From positions 1-35,912 of the IMG/VR virus record IMGVR_UViG_3300043219_000150: a stretch of 35,912 nt of DNA. One strand, written 5' to 3'. The number at the start of each line of letters is the position of its first letter. Position 1 is the first letter of the stretch. This DNA is from a virus. Of the stretch, positions 30,625 through 35,912 are shown piece by piece. The notes beneath the pieces were generated by a model. The model was given only the letters and a program-made list of their open reading frames with translations, ran no database searches and was not told the origin of the DNA. Position numbers and translations under genes: made by a program.

Positions 30625-30653
30625 ATCTTAACCCATTGTGTTTAAGTTTGCAA
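30625..30653 (-). promoter_or_regulatory. Main leftward early promoter with operator element
   Basis: On the minus strand TTGCAA (30653-30648), 17-bp spacer, TAAGAT (30630-30625). The plus-strand element CTTAACCCATTGTGTTTAAG (30627-30646) matches the copies at 22832, 25990 and 28457. A further half-match, ATTGGGTTTATTTAA, at 30681-30695 could be an auxiliary operator. Confidence 0.72.
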
Positions 30654-30716
30654 CATCTTTATATTAGGTACCGCAATCTTATTGGGTTTATTTAACTAAT
30701 TTAAATATTTTATATG

Positions 30717-30746
30717 TTGACAAATAAAGAGTATATAAATTATTAT
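30717..30746 (+). promoter_or_regulatory. Rightward early promoter
   Basis: TTGACA (30717-30722), 18-bp spacer, TATTAT (30741-30746), with a transcript start expected near 30753. It lacks the operator element of the leftward promoters, though an imperfect palindrome TTAAAC...GTTAA (30761-30780) covers the first transcribed bases. It would drive the leader and all genes from 31180 to 35120. Confidence 0.78.
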
Positions 30747-30752
30747 TACGGT

Positions 30753-31179
30753 GTTAGGAATTAAACTACCCTGATGTTAACGACCAGATTGTAATAATAC
30801 AAATATAAGACTTTTGTATGCTTTTATTTAGATTCCTGGTCGTATCTAATAGCCTTGGTAGTTCGAGGGAAAGCATAGAAAGGTCTTTTTTTATTAATTG
30901 ACCTTTCTATTACTCCCTTCTTAATTCCTAATCTCTTTATATCTTGTGGGTGAATACTGTAACAGCAGGGGATATATATACAGAGGTTACTGTGGGACTG
31001 GTTTTAAGCAAGGGTTAAAGTTGATTATTCCCTACCAGAAAATAAGATCAATCGTTCTATTGGCTCCATAGAGTAATGAATGTTTTTTCTCTTGGAGAGA
31101 TTACGTTCATTTTTCACCAAGAGATTTTTATAATTTATAAAAGAAAAAAGATAAAAAGAAAACCTGGGAGGGTAAATGT
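30753..31179 (+). ncRNA. Long structured 5' leader of the rightward operon
   Basis: About 427 bases with no convincing gene. Helices visible by eye: ACGACCAG/CTGGTCGT (30780-30787, 30836-30843) enclosing ATACAAA/TTTGTAT (30797-30803, 30813-30819); ATAGAAAGGTC/GACCTTTCTAT (30875-30885, 30900-30910), 11 bp; CTGGT/ACCAG (30998-31002, 31034-31038) with AGGG/CCCT inside; and the attenuator-like structure at 31075-31130. The first gene has a good GGGAGG ribosome site, so the leader is not needed for simple translation. A role in sensing, antitermination or phage RNA function is inferred. Confidence 0.5.
31075..31130 (+). promoter_or_regulatory. Attenuator-like pair of mutually exclusive hairpins
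   Basis: Form 1: AATGAATGT (31075-31083) pairs with ACGTTCATT (31103-31111), and TCTCT/AGAGA (31088-31092, 31096-31100) closes a 3-base loop inside. Form 2: TCTCTTGG (31088-31095) pairs with CCAAGAGA (31117-31124), followed by TTTTTATAATTT, like a terminator. Both use the same bases, so only one can form. The layout is that of an antiterminator/terminator switch upstream of the first rightward gene. The loop of form 2 is long (21 bases), so its strength is uncertain. Confidence 0.55.
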
Positions 31180-31803
31180 ATGAAAGATTTATTAGGTGAG
31201 GATTTAATGACAGTGAAAGAACTTGCTGAAATATTAAATGTATCCACAGATTTAATTAAAAAACGAATAAGGGAATTATTTAAAAATAAAATGAAACCAG
31301 GTCAAACAACTTATCTTAACGAAGGTGAAGTTACTGCACTGAAATTGAGAATACAAGAAAACAGTCATATAATTACAACTGGTGATGATCGTCACCAGTT
31401 ACCTACAACTAACCTTGAAAAGAAACTTATAATACAACAGGCAATGAATTTCTTAACTGAAGAGGTTGAATCCTTAAAAGCTATAAACCAACAACAAGGG
31501 GAACAATTAACAATACAGGCCCCTCTTGTAGCTCTTGCAGAGGATTGTATAAGAGATACAACAGAACATTACTCTATAACTAATGCCGGTAAACTCTTAG
31601 GGTTATCAAGATCAAAGATATTTTCTTTATTATCAGAAAAAAGATTGCTTACATCTGGTAAAATTCCAACTCAATCAGCTATAGATAGAAAGATAATATC
31701 TATTAGAAATAATGTTGTAGGTGAAAAGAACTATCCCCAGGCCGTAATGACTATGGAGAATATATATAATTTTAAAAGAGTTTATGAGAAGGATTTTAAA
31801 TAG
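31180..31803 (+). CDS. HTH plus KilAC-type regulator (antirepressor-like)
   Basis: A 207-aa protein. Residues ~10-35 form a MerR/excisionase-like HTH (TVKELAEILNVSTDLIKKRIRELF), the middle holds a Gln/Glu-rich helical link (EEVESLKAINQQQGEQLTIQ), and about 113-200 shows the KilAC/ANT pattern (APLVALAEDCIRDTTEHYSITNAGKLLGLSRSKIFSLLSEKRLL...PTQSAID). KilAC proteins (PF03374) occur in phage antirepressors. As the only clear regulator in the window, it is the prime candidate to bind the shared operators or counter a host or phage repressor. A GGGAGG ribosome site lies eight bases upstream. Confidence 0.72.
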   Translation: MKDLLGEDLMTVKELAEILNVSTDLIKKRIRELFKNKMKPGQTTYLNEGEVTALKLRIQENSHIITTGDDRHQLPTTNLEKKLIIQQAMNFLTEEVESLKAINQQQGEQLTIQAPLVALAEDCIRDTTEHYSITNAGKLLGLSRSKIFSLLSEKRLLTSGKIPTQSAIDRKIISIRNNVVGEKNYPQAVMTMENIYNFKRVYEKDFK

Positions 31804-31813
31804 GAGGATGATT

Positions 31814-32044
31814 ATGAACAATAATGATGTGATATTGGTATTTACCGTAACTGATATGTTAACAATGAAAAGTGTTGAAATAAAATTACAGACAAACAAA
31901 TATAACGTAACAATAAGAAAAACCCCTTACTTATTAACAGGAAGAGTTTTGTCTGAATATACAAAAAAAACAGGGATAAGCACGAATAACGGTAGACCTT
32001 CTGTTAATTTTGAAGGTGAGATAATAAAATTATCAAAGGAATAA
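31814..32044 (+). CDS. Hypothetical small protein (76 aa)
   Basis: ATG at 31814 is preferred because GGAGG lies six bases upstream; longer forms overlap the regulator gene. The body is a beta-rich basic protein (VFTVTDMLTMKSVEIKLQTNKYNVTI; RPSVNFEGEIIKLSKE). No family. It is translated right after the regulator. Confidence 0.5.
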   Translation: MNNNDVILVFTVTDMLTMKSVEIKLQTNKYNVTIRKTPYLLTGRVLSEYTKKTGISTNNGRPSVNFEGEIIKLSKE

Positions 32045-32045
32045 C

Positions 32046-32216
32046 ATGAAATACAAAATAACAATGCAATCAGGTAAAGAATATATATCATGGCTACAAA
32101 TAGATAGAGCTTCTTTTAATATGTATATGGGTGAAAATAAGATTATCAATTTACCTGATGGAGATATAACTATAAATCTGAAGTATGTAGAATCAATTGA
32201 AGAGGTTAAATTATGA
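32046..32216 (+). CDS. Small hypothetical protein (56 aa)
   Basis: ATG at 32046, stop overlapping the next ATG (ATGA at 32213-32216). It encodes MKYKITMQSGKEYISW and a charged middle and ends LKYVESIEEVKL, with no cysteine. It fits exactly between its neighbours, with coupled starts. Ribosome site AAAGGA lies eight bases upstream. Confidence 0.55.
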   Translation: MKYKITMQSGKEYISWLQIDRASFNMYMGENKIINLPDGDITINLKYVESIEEVKL

Positions 32217-32521
32217 CTAAAAATACACATAGAGGGCATAATATGATATTTGTAAATGATATATGGATTTATGAAGATACTAAGGCCCCAGTATCAGAGG
32301 ACAAAGATAGGCCTTGTGGCAATTGCTGTAGACCCAACTTACAAACCGGACACGATGCATGTTTAGGTACTTTACCTGGTTTAATGAATGCTTGTTGTGG
32401 TCATGGGGATATTAAAAAAACATTTATACAGTTTTTAGATGGGGTTATTGTCAGAGGTAGTTATGCTAAAATTATTATTGGTATTTTAAAAGTTACAAAC
32501 CAAGGGAGTGAATCTATATGA
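32213..32521 (+). CDS. Cys-rich phage protein of unknown function (102 aa)
   Basis: Contains CGNCCRP and 'GHDACLGTLPGLMNACCGHG', a conserved phrase in many phage proteins of unknown role. The Cys/His set (C-x2-C-C; C; C-C-x-H) suggests metal binding. The C-terminal half is hydrophobic beta (KTFIQFLDGVIVRGSYAKIIIGIL). GAGG precedes the start. Confidence 0.6.
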   Translation: MTKNTHRGHNMIFVNDIWIYEDTKAPVSEDKDRPCGNCCRPNLQTGHDACLGTLPGLMNACCGHGDIKKTFIQFLDGVIVRGSYAKIIIGILKVTNQGSESI

Positions 32522-33084
32522 TGACAGATATAACAGGTAAAAGATTAAAGGATTGTGACATTATTGATATCCACCAAACTGTTAATGGTGTGAATACATT
32601 TTTAATATGTGTTAGAAATGACAAAGTTGTAAACATTAAATACTGGATTGATAATAGTATCTGGAGAGATTACGAATACAACCAGGATGAACTATTAGAG
32701 CCTGGGAGATATTCTGGAGTCTCTGAGTTTACAATTATTGATAATGCTAAAAATCATCCAGTTAAATTTTATGAACATCCTTTAGAGTCTAAAAAAGAAA
32801 CAAAAGACGATTATCAAGCTTTCAAAGAGGTAATGGAGAGTAATCATATAGAACAAATGAAAAATATAAACCCTCCACATAAATCAACTCCTATAACAGA
32901 TAAAGAGATTGAAGAAACCAAAGAGATATTAAGACGTATAGCTGTAAGGCAATTTACATCTCCTAATATTGTTAAATGGATCAATAAAGGGTTAGAGATT
33001 ATTGTAATGCTGCAGGTAGAAAACGGTTTACTTAATAAACAGGTTAAATTCTATAAAGATAAGGAGAGTAATAAAAATGTATGA
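32518..33084 (+). CDS. Hypothetical protein (188 aa)
   Basis: An N-terminal ~70-residue beta domain (CDIIDIHQTVNGVNTFLICVRNDKVVNIKYW) is followed by a charged helical C-terminal half (EIEETKEILRRIAVRQF, KGLEIIVMLQVENGLLNKQV). The start overlaps the previous stop (ATGA). No known family. Its last codons overlap the ribosome site and start of the RuvA-like gene. Confidence 0.55.
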   Translation: MMTDITGKRLKDCDIIDIHQTVNGVNTFLICVRNDKVVNIKYWIDNSIWRDYEYNQDELLEPGRYSGVSEFTIIDNAKNHPVKFYEHPLESKKETKDDYQAFKEVMESNHIEQMKNINPPHKSTPITDKEIEETKEILRRIAVRQFTSPNIVKWINKGLEIIVMLQVENGLLNKQVKFYKDKESNKNV

Positions 33085-33469
33085 TTCTATAACAGGTATA
33101 GCTACATATAAAAGAAAAGATCATGTAGTTATTGAGAATGCAGGTATTGGATATAAAATATTTTGTTCACTACAAACCAGAAATGAGGTTAAAAAGGTTA
33201 ATCAGCATACAAAACTATATATTTCTGTTGAACATAATGAAAAAGAGATAAGTCTATATGGCTTCTATACGACCGCTGAGAGAGATATGTTTGTATCATT
33301 GATAAATGTACCAGGGTTAGGTAACAAAATAGCTATGTTGGTGCTTAGTTACTTCACAGTGGACTTTTTAAAGTCTGTTATAGAGGGTAGAAAGACATAT
33401 GAACTTATGAAGGTTAAGGGCATTGGTGAAAAGTTTGCCGTTAAGATAATTGCAAAGATTAAATATTAA
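33077..33469 (+). CDS. RuvA-like Holliday junction-binding protein lacking domain III
   Basis: A 130-aa protein aligned with residues 1 to about 133 of bacterial RuvA (about 200 aa). Domain I (OB fold, about 1-62) has 'GYKIFCSLQTRNEV' and 'LYISVEHNEKEISLYGF', the latter carrying an acidic stretch at the pin. Domain II (about 63-130) has both helix-hairpin-helix motifs: 'LINVPGLGNKIAMLVLSYF' and 'KVKGIGEKFAVKIIAKI'. The normal domain III, which binds RuvB, is absent. It could bind or protect junctions without calling the host RuvB motor. Start ATG follows AAGGAGAG. No RuvB or RuvC gene is present in the window. Confidence 0.87.
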   Translation: MYDSITGIATYKRKDHVVIENAGIGYKIFCSLQTRNEVKKVNQHTKLYISVEHNEKEISLYGFYTTAERDMFVSLINVPGLGNKIAMLVLSYFTVDFLKSVIEGRKTYELMKVKGIGEKFAVKIIAKIKY

Positions 33470-33478
33470 GGGGATATT

Positions 33479-33796
33479 ATGAAAAATTTATTTAAACAGT
33501 TTAAAATGGATGTTTTGGTTTTATTAGGGAAATGTCGATGTTCTGGATGGAAAGTTTATCCTACTGGGGAAAAATGTATTGGTTGTGGAGATTGCAAGTC
33601 TAAGCATATGAAGAAAAGAGTCCTCTTCTATTGGGAAGAAGCTATTGGTAATTCCGGTGCATGGACTCCAGTATGTAATTTATCTCTTAAGGATCTTGTA
33701 GATTTTGACGGTCTTGATGATGAAGAGGAACGTGAAGTTCAATTTAAAATGTTTTTCATGACTGATGAAGAGTTGAATTCTCTTCCTGTGGAGTAG
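33479..33796 (+). CDS. Cys-rich hypothetical protein (105 aa)
   Basis: Contains 'CRCSGWK', 'CIGCGDCKSKH' and later a His/Asp/Glu-rich acidic region (FDGLDDEEEREVQF). The Cys pairs are suited to one zinc ribbon. The gene is separated by nine bases from the RuvA-like gene, with GGGG before its ATG. No recognised family. Confidence 0.52.
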   Translation: MKNLFKQFKMDVLVLLGKCRCSGWKVYPTGEKCIGCGDCKSKHMKKRVLFYWEEAIGNSGAWTPVCNLSLKDLVDFDGLDDEEEREVQFKMFFMTDEELNSLPVE

Positions 33797-33800
33797 ATAT

Positions 33801-34040
33801 ATGAAGAAAATAATAATAGTTTTATTGGTTTTAATAACAATGGGATGTTCTAAAATTACGGTTTTGGAAGTCGCGATAAGGGAAGGTGTCAAACAAAACA
33901 CTTACCAAGTTATGTATAAGGTTGAGAGACCTTTAGAAGCCGACTATGTAGGGAGTAGAAGCTTTTATACTACTCTGGGTGTGCATAACTTCTTAACCCA
34001 GGTTGCAGATGTAGACTTATCTGGTTGGGAGCCCCAATGA
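33801..34040 (+). CDS. Predicted lipoprotein (79 aa)
   Basis: The N-terminus MKKIIIVLLVLITMGC is a lipoprotein signal with lipobox LITMGC and Cys16. The mature part has about 63 residues, mixed charge, with 'YQVMYKVERPLEADYVGSRSFY'. Early-expressed phage lipoproteins of this size can block superinfection or alter receptors (for example Cor-type or Llp of T5), which is a plausible but unproven role. GGAG precedes the ATG. Confidence 0.65.
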   Translation: MKKIIIVLLVLITMGCSKITVLEVAIREGVKQNTYQVMYKVERPLEADYVGSRSFYTTLGVHNFLTQVADVDLSGWEPQ

Positions 34041-34321
34041 TTAAGAGATATTTAATAGATCAAAGTTTAAGTGAGGATGAAATTGAAACAACAGATCCTC
34101 TTCATGATGATGCTGCAATGTGTAATTATTCTGATGTTAAACCCCTAATAGACAAAATAGAGGAATTAACTGCAGCACTAATCAAAACTAATCCAAAGTT
34201 TTGTCCAGAGGCTGCAGGATATGAAACAGACTATAAATATAAAAAAGAACATTGTATTGGTGTAGATGTTAAATGTAATGTGTGTTGGAGAATTGCAATT
34301 ACTAAGGGAGTGAAAATATGA
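34037..34321 (+). CDS. Hypothetical protein with C-terminal Cys motif (94 aa)
   Basis: ATG at 34037 is favoured: it overlaps the previous stop (ATGA), and GGGAG lies five bases upstream; the alternative TTG is four codons earlier. The first half is acidic (DQSLSEDEIETTDPLHDDA), the second has FCPEAAG...HCIGVDVKCNVCWR, a CxxC pair. No family recognised. Confidence 0.5.
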   Translation: MIKRYLIDQSLSEDEIETTDPLHDDAAMCNYSDVKPLIDKIEELTAALIKTNPKFCPEAAGYETDYKYKKEHCIGVDVKCNVCWRIAITKGVKI

Positions 34322-34794
34322 GTGATAAAAAACATTTTGTGATTGATTTAATTGAAGATGGATATTTAGATTTTAATTCTTTAGAAGATTTAAAGGATTA
34401 TGTAAATAATATTGATTGTGCTGATGGGTTTCCTATTTTGACAGATGAATACTTTGAAATATATAAGAGTTGTGGTCGGGTGCAAATAAATGTTACTGAC
34501 ACAAAAGAGGAATGCATTTCTAGAGGTGAAGAGTGGGATCATAATTCAGAATGGGTTTATGTGGGTGAGTTAGAAACTGTTATAGACAAGCCTGTTCAAC
34601 TCTCTATAAATGACTTAAGAGTTCAGTTTGAACAAGATACAGAAATTCCTAAAGAAATTATATGGGATGGTGAGGATTACATGTATTACGATGATGATCT
34701 GGATCTTAAAGCAATGCTAGATGAAATTAGAGTTAGGTGGTTTTCGTGGAAACAATGTTGTAGAATATTTAATTTAATCAAGGATGGTAAATAG
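34318..34794 (+). CDS. Acidic hypothetical protein (158 aa)
   Basis: Strongly acidic over much of its length (EDGYLDFNSLEDLKDYVNN; EDYMYYDDDLDLKAMLDE), with a basic aromatic end (VRWFSWKQCCRIFNLIKDGK). Such low-pI early proteins can mimic DNA or bind host factors. Start overlaps the previous stop (ATGA). Function unknown. Confidence 0.52.
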   Translation: MSDKKHFVIDLIEDGYLDFNSLEDLKDYVNNIDCADGFPILTDEYFEIYKSCGRVQINVTDTKEECISRGEEWDHNSEWVYVGELETVIDKPVQLSINDLRVQFEQDTEIPKEIIWDGEDYMYYDDDLDLKAMLDEIRVRWFSWKQCCRIFNLIKDGK

Positions 34795-35120
34795 TGGACC
34801 CAAGTGAAGCAATAAAGTTTTTTAATAATTACAGAGACTGGGTTAAAGATGGATCTAAAGTAACTATCCATTATGATCAAGTTAAGACTCTAGTAGAAGC
34901 TTATGAAGTGTTAGAAAAGGTTATAGCAAAACATAAACACAATGAGCAGCTAACTGTGGATATTATTGTTAAACAAAAAGAAGAAATAGAAGGTTTAAAA
35001 TGTTGTGGTAATTGTGATAACTCTTTTGATAATGAGGATGGATGCATGAAAGATTTTAACTGCAAAAGGTTTATAGGTTTTGATAATATAAAAATAGATA
35101 ATTGGATCATTATTAAATAG
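34794..35120 (+). CDS. Coiled-coil plus Cys-motif protein (108 aa, GTG start)
   Basis: Starts with GTG at 34794, sharing one base with the previous TAG; AAGGA lies upstream. Residues ~25-65 are a coiled coil (EAYEVLEKVIAKHKHNEQLT... QKEEIEGL); the end is a Cys motif CCGNCDNSFDNEDGCMK then NCKRF...W, matching the C-terminal part of the gene at 22321-22794. It ends just before the terminator. Confidence 0.55.
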   Translation: MDPSEAIKFFNNYRDWVKDGSKVTIHYDQVKTLVEAYEVLEKVIAKHKHNEQLTVDIIVKQKEEIEGLKCCGNCDNSFDNEDGCMKDFNCKRFIGFDNIKIDNWIIIK

Positions 35121-35126
35121 TTATAA

Positions 35127-35160
35127 ATAAAAAACCCACTCTCATAAAGTGGGTTTTTCT
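35127..35160. terminator. Bidirectional intrinsic terminator
   Basis: AAAAACCCACT (35130-35140), loop CTCATAA, AGTGGGTTTTT (35148-35158). A perfect 11-bp stem with T-runs on both sides lies between the rightward operon and the convergent moron gene, ending both. Confidence 0.93.
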
Positions 35161-35162
35161 TA

Positions 35163-35471
35163 TTAAGCTGCAATAGGTATATGGCCACCAACAGTTATTA
35201 CATCTCTTATTCTGTTAGCTAAACCGTTCTTTAAAATCGTATCATACCTAATTTTTTTAGATCCGTAATAAACAGTTAGAAATATAAAACCGTTTATAGT
35301 CGCTATTGCATCTTCTATTGTGGTAACTTGCATTACCTCCGGTATCGTGACCAGACCAACATTAAATACAAAATTCATTACCTGTTTTTCTTCCACTGGT
35401 ACCGTGGAGGCTTGCACCACTAAGGCACTGAAGAAGAAAAAGACCATCAACATAAGTAATAATTTTTTCAT
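35163..35471 (-). CDS. Secreted small protein, moron-like (102 aa)
   Basis: The N-terminus MKKLLLMLMVFFFFSALVVQA is a signal peptide, likely cleaved after QA. The mature part has a weakly hydrophobic stretch (IATINGFIFLTVYYG) and a basic Arg/Asn segment. It has its own promoter (35478-35506) and lies between two terminators, the hallmark of a moron. The -10 hexamer ends seven bases before the ATG and no ribosome site is present, so its mRNA should be leaderless. Function unknown; superinfection exclusion or host fitness are possible. Confidence 0.6.
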   Translation of the reverse strand: MKKLLLMLMVFFFFSALVVQASTVPVEEKQVMNFVFNVGLVTIPEVMQVTTIEDAIATINGFIFLTVYYGSKKIRYDTILKNGLANRIRDVITVGGHIPIAA

Positions 35472-35477
35472 AAATTA

Positions 35478-35506
35478 AGGATAGGGCTATTTTATAGGGT
35501 TGTCAA
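35478..35506 (-). promoter_or_regulatory. Promoter of the moron gene
   Basis: On the minus strand TTGACA (35506-35501), 17-bp spacer, TATCCT (35483-35478). The predicted start of transcription falls at or within one base of the ATG at 35471. Confidence 0.75.
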
Positions 35507-35530
35507 TATTAAGGAGGGCTGTACACAAAT

Positions 35531-35554
35531 AAAAAAGCCCTCTCCATAGAGGAC
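35531..35554 (-). terminator. Terminator of the late/lysis operon
   Basis: On the minus strand GTCCTCT, loop ATGG, AGAGGGC (one G-U pair), then six T residues. It lies ten bases after the stop of the coiled-coil lysis gene and closes the late transcript before the moron promoter. Confidence 0.85.
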
Positions 35555-35563
35555 CTTTACTTT

Positions 35564-35830
35564 TTACATAAATATTTTATCTATTATATAAACAATAACA
35601 ATTATGTACATCTCTATGTTAAATCTTTTTTTACTTGTTTCTTTTGCATGATCATTTAAGTGATTATCAAGTCTTTGTTCTACTAATGGTACTTTTTGAA
35701 ATATTTCATCATGGCTAACAACTTTTTCATTTATTGGACTAATCACAGATTCAAGGAACTTACGTTGATTATCGAACCCTTCATTCATAATCTCTCTCAT
35801 TTCTTTTCGCTCTTCAATTGTCATGCTCAT
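35564..35830 (-). CDS. Coiled-coil protein with C-terminal membrane anchor (XhlA-like, lysis region)
   Basis: An 88-aa protein; start at 35830 because GGAGG plus a purine run lies just upstream (the frame opens five codons earlier inside that site). Residues 1-65 are a charged coiled coil (TIEERKEMREIMNEGFDNQRK; LVEQRLDNHLNDHAKE); 70-87 is a membrane helix (IEMYIIVIVYIIDKIF). This matches XhlA-type hemolysin/lysis helpers or, less likely, a spanin subunit. It follows the endolysin across the genome junction and ends the late operon. Confidence 0.62.
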   Translation of the reverse strand: MSMTIEERKEMREIMNEGFDNQRKFLESVISPINEKVVSHDEIFQKVPLVEQRLDNHLNDHAKETSKKRFNIEMYIIVIVYIIDKIFM

Positions 35831-35912
35831 AAAACCCCCCTCCATATATCAATTATATTATATGGATATTCTAATATTTTCAATAATTATTCTATTTCTT
35901 AGACACTAAGTG
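35712..35912. repeat. Right copy of 201-bp terminal direct repeat
   Basis: Same sequence as 1-201 apart from C at 35839 where the left copy has T. On the minus strand this turns GGAGAGGGG into GGAGGGGGG in the ribosome site of the coiled-coil lysis gene. Confidence 0.93.

Noticed and set aside
30845-30870. tRNA-like words (D-loop-like GGTAG and TTCGA) in the leader
   Set aside because: No cloverleaf can be drawn; acceptor and anticodon stems are absent.
30818-30901. 27-codon plus-strand frame (ATG at 30818) in the leader
   Set aside because: No ribosome site and it spans helices; composition looks like non-coding sequence, so it is not reported as a leader peptide.
1-35912. CRISPR array or insertion sequence
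   Set aside because: No regularly spaced repeats, no transposase and no terminal inverted repeats seen.
1-35912. Global recoding of TAA as glutamine
   Set aside because: TAA ends most well-supported genes, often overlapping the next ATG (TAATG), so it acts as a stop in general.

Overview
This window is essentially one complete genome of an AT-rich, P22-like short-tailed phage (podovirus). The first and last 201 bases are the same sequence, with one mismatch at 128 versus 35839, so the molecule is either circular or circularly permuted in the assembly (about 35,711 unique bases) or carries direct terminal repeats. The host cannot be named from the sequence. Strong sigma70-type promoters (TTGACA with 16 to 18 bp spacers), GGAGG ribosome sites, a P22-type tail with a head-bound tailspike and a lipoprotein together suggest a Gram-negative, low-GC bacterium. 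No integrase and no clear CI-type repressor is visible.

Late region (minus strand, 19877 down to 181, then across the junction to 35564). The order matches P22: small terminase, large terminase, portal, scaffold, coat, three small head or connector genes, gp4-like tail accessory factor, a 160-aa protein, gp10-like tail protein, a beta-helix tail fibre or needle, a 112-aa protein, gp7/gp20/gp16-like ejection proteins and a P22-type tailspike. Lysis follows: a two-helix holin, a C39-peptidase-like endolysin and a coiled-coil protein with a C-terminal membrane anchor. Hairpins that look like intrinsic terminators separate the coat gene and the small genes after it. A secreted 102-aa protein with its own promoter and terminator (35163-35471) looks like a moron.

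Early/middle leftward region (minus strand, 30602 down to 19988). This holds a recombination and replication set: a Sak4-like ATPase, a NinB/HNH-type protein, a DnaD/Phg_2220_C-like initiator, a DnaC-like loader, an acidic SSB-like candidate and a VRR-NUC nuclease. It is followed by an accessory set: Cys-rich small proteins, a C5 cytosine methyltransferase interrupted by an in-frame TAA, a polynucleotide 3'-phosphatase-like HAD protein, an HExxH protein, tiny membrane proteins and a Tad2/DUF2829 (anti-Thoeris) protein whose reading frame lacks a normal start codon. Four leftward promoters carry the same partly palindromic 18-20-bp element between -35 and -10, which suggests a phage-wide repressor regulon.

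Early rightward region (plus strand, 30717 to 35120). A strong promoter is followed by a 427-base structured leader with alternative hairpins before an HTH plus KilAC-type regulator. Small genes come next, including a RuvA homologue that lacks domain III and a lipoprotein. A bidirectional terminator at 35127-35160 separates this operon from the convergent moron. The most notable items are the shared operator/promoter element, the Tad2 gene with an ATT or missing start, the broken methyltransferase, the attenuator-like leader, the tRNA-minihelix-like hairpin at 25455-25483 and the leaderless moron.
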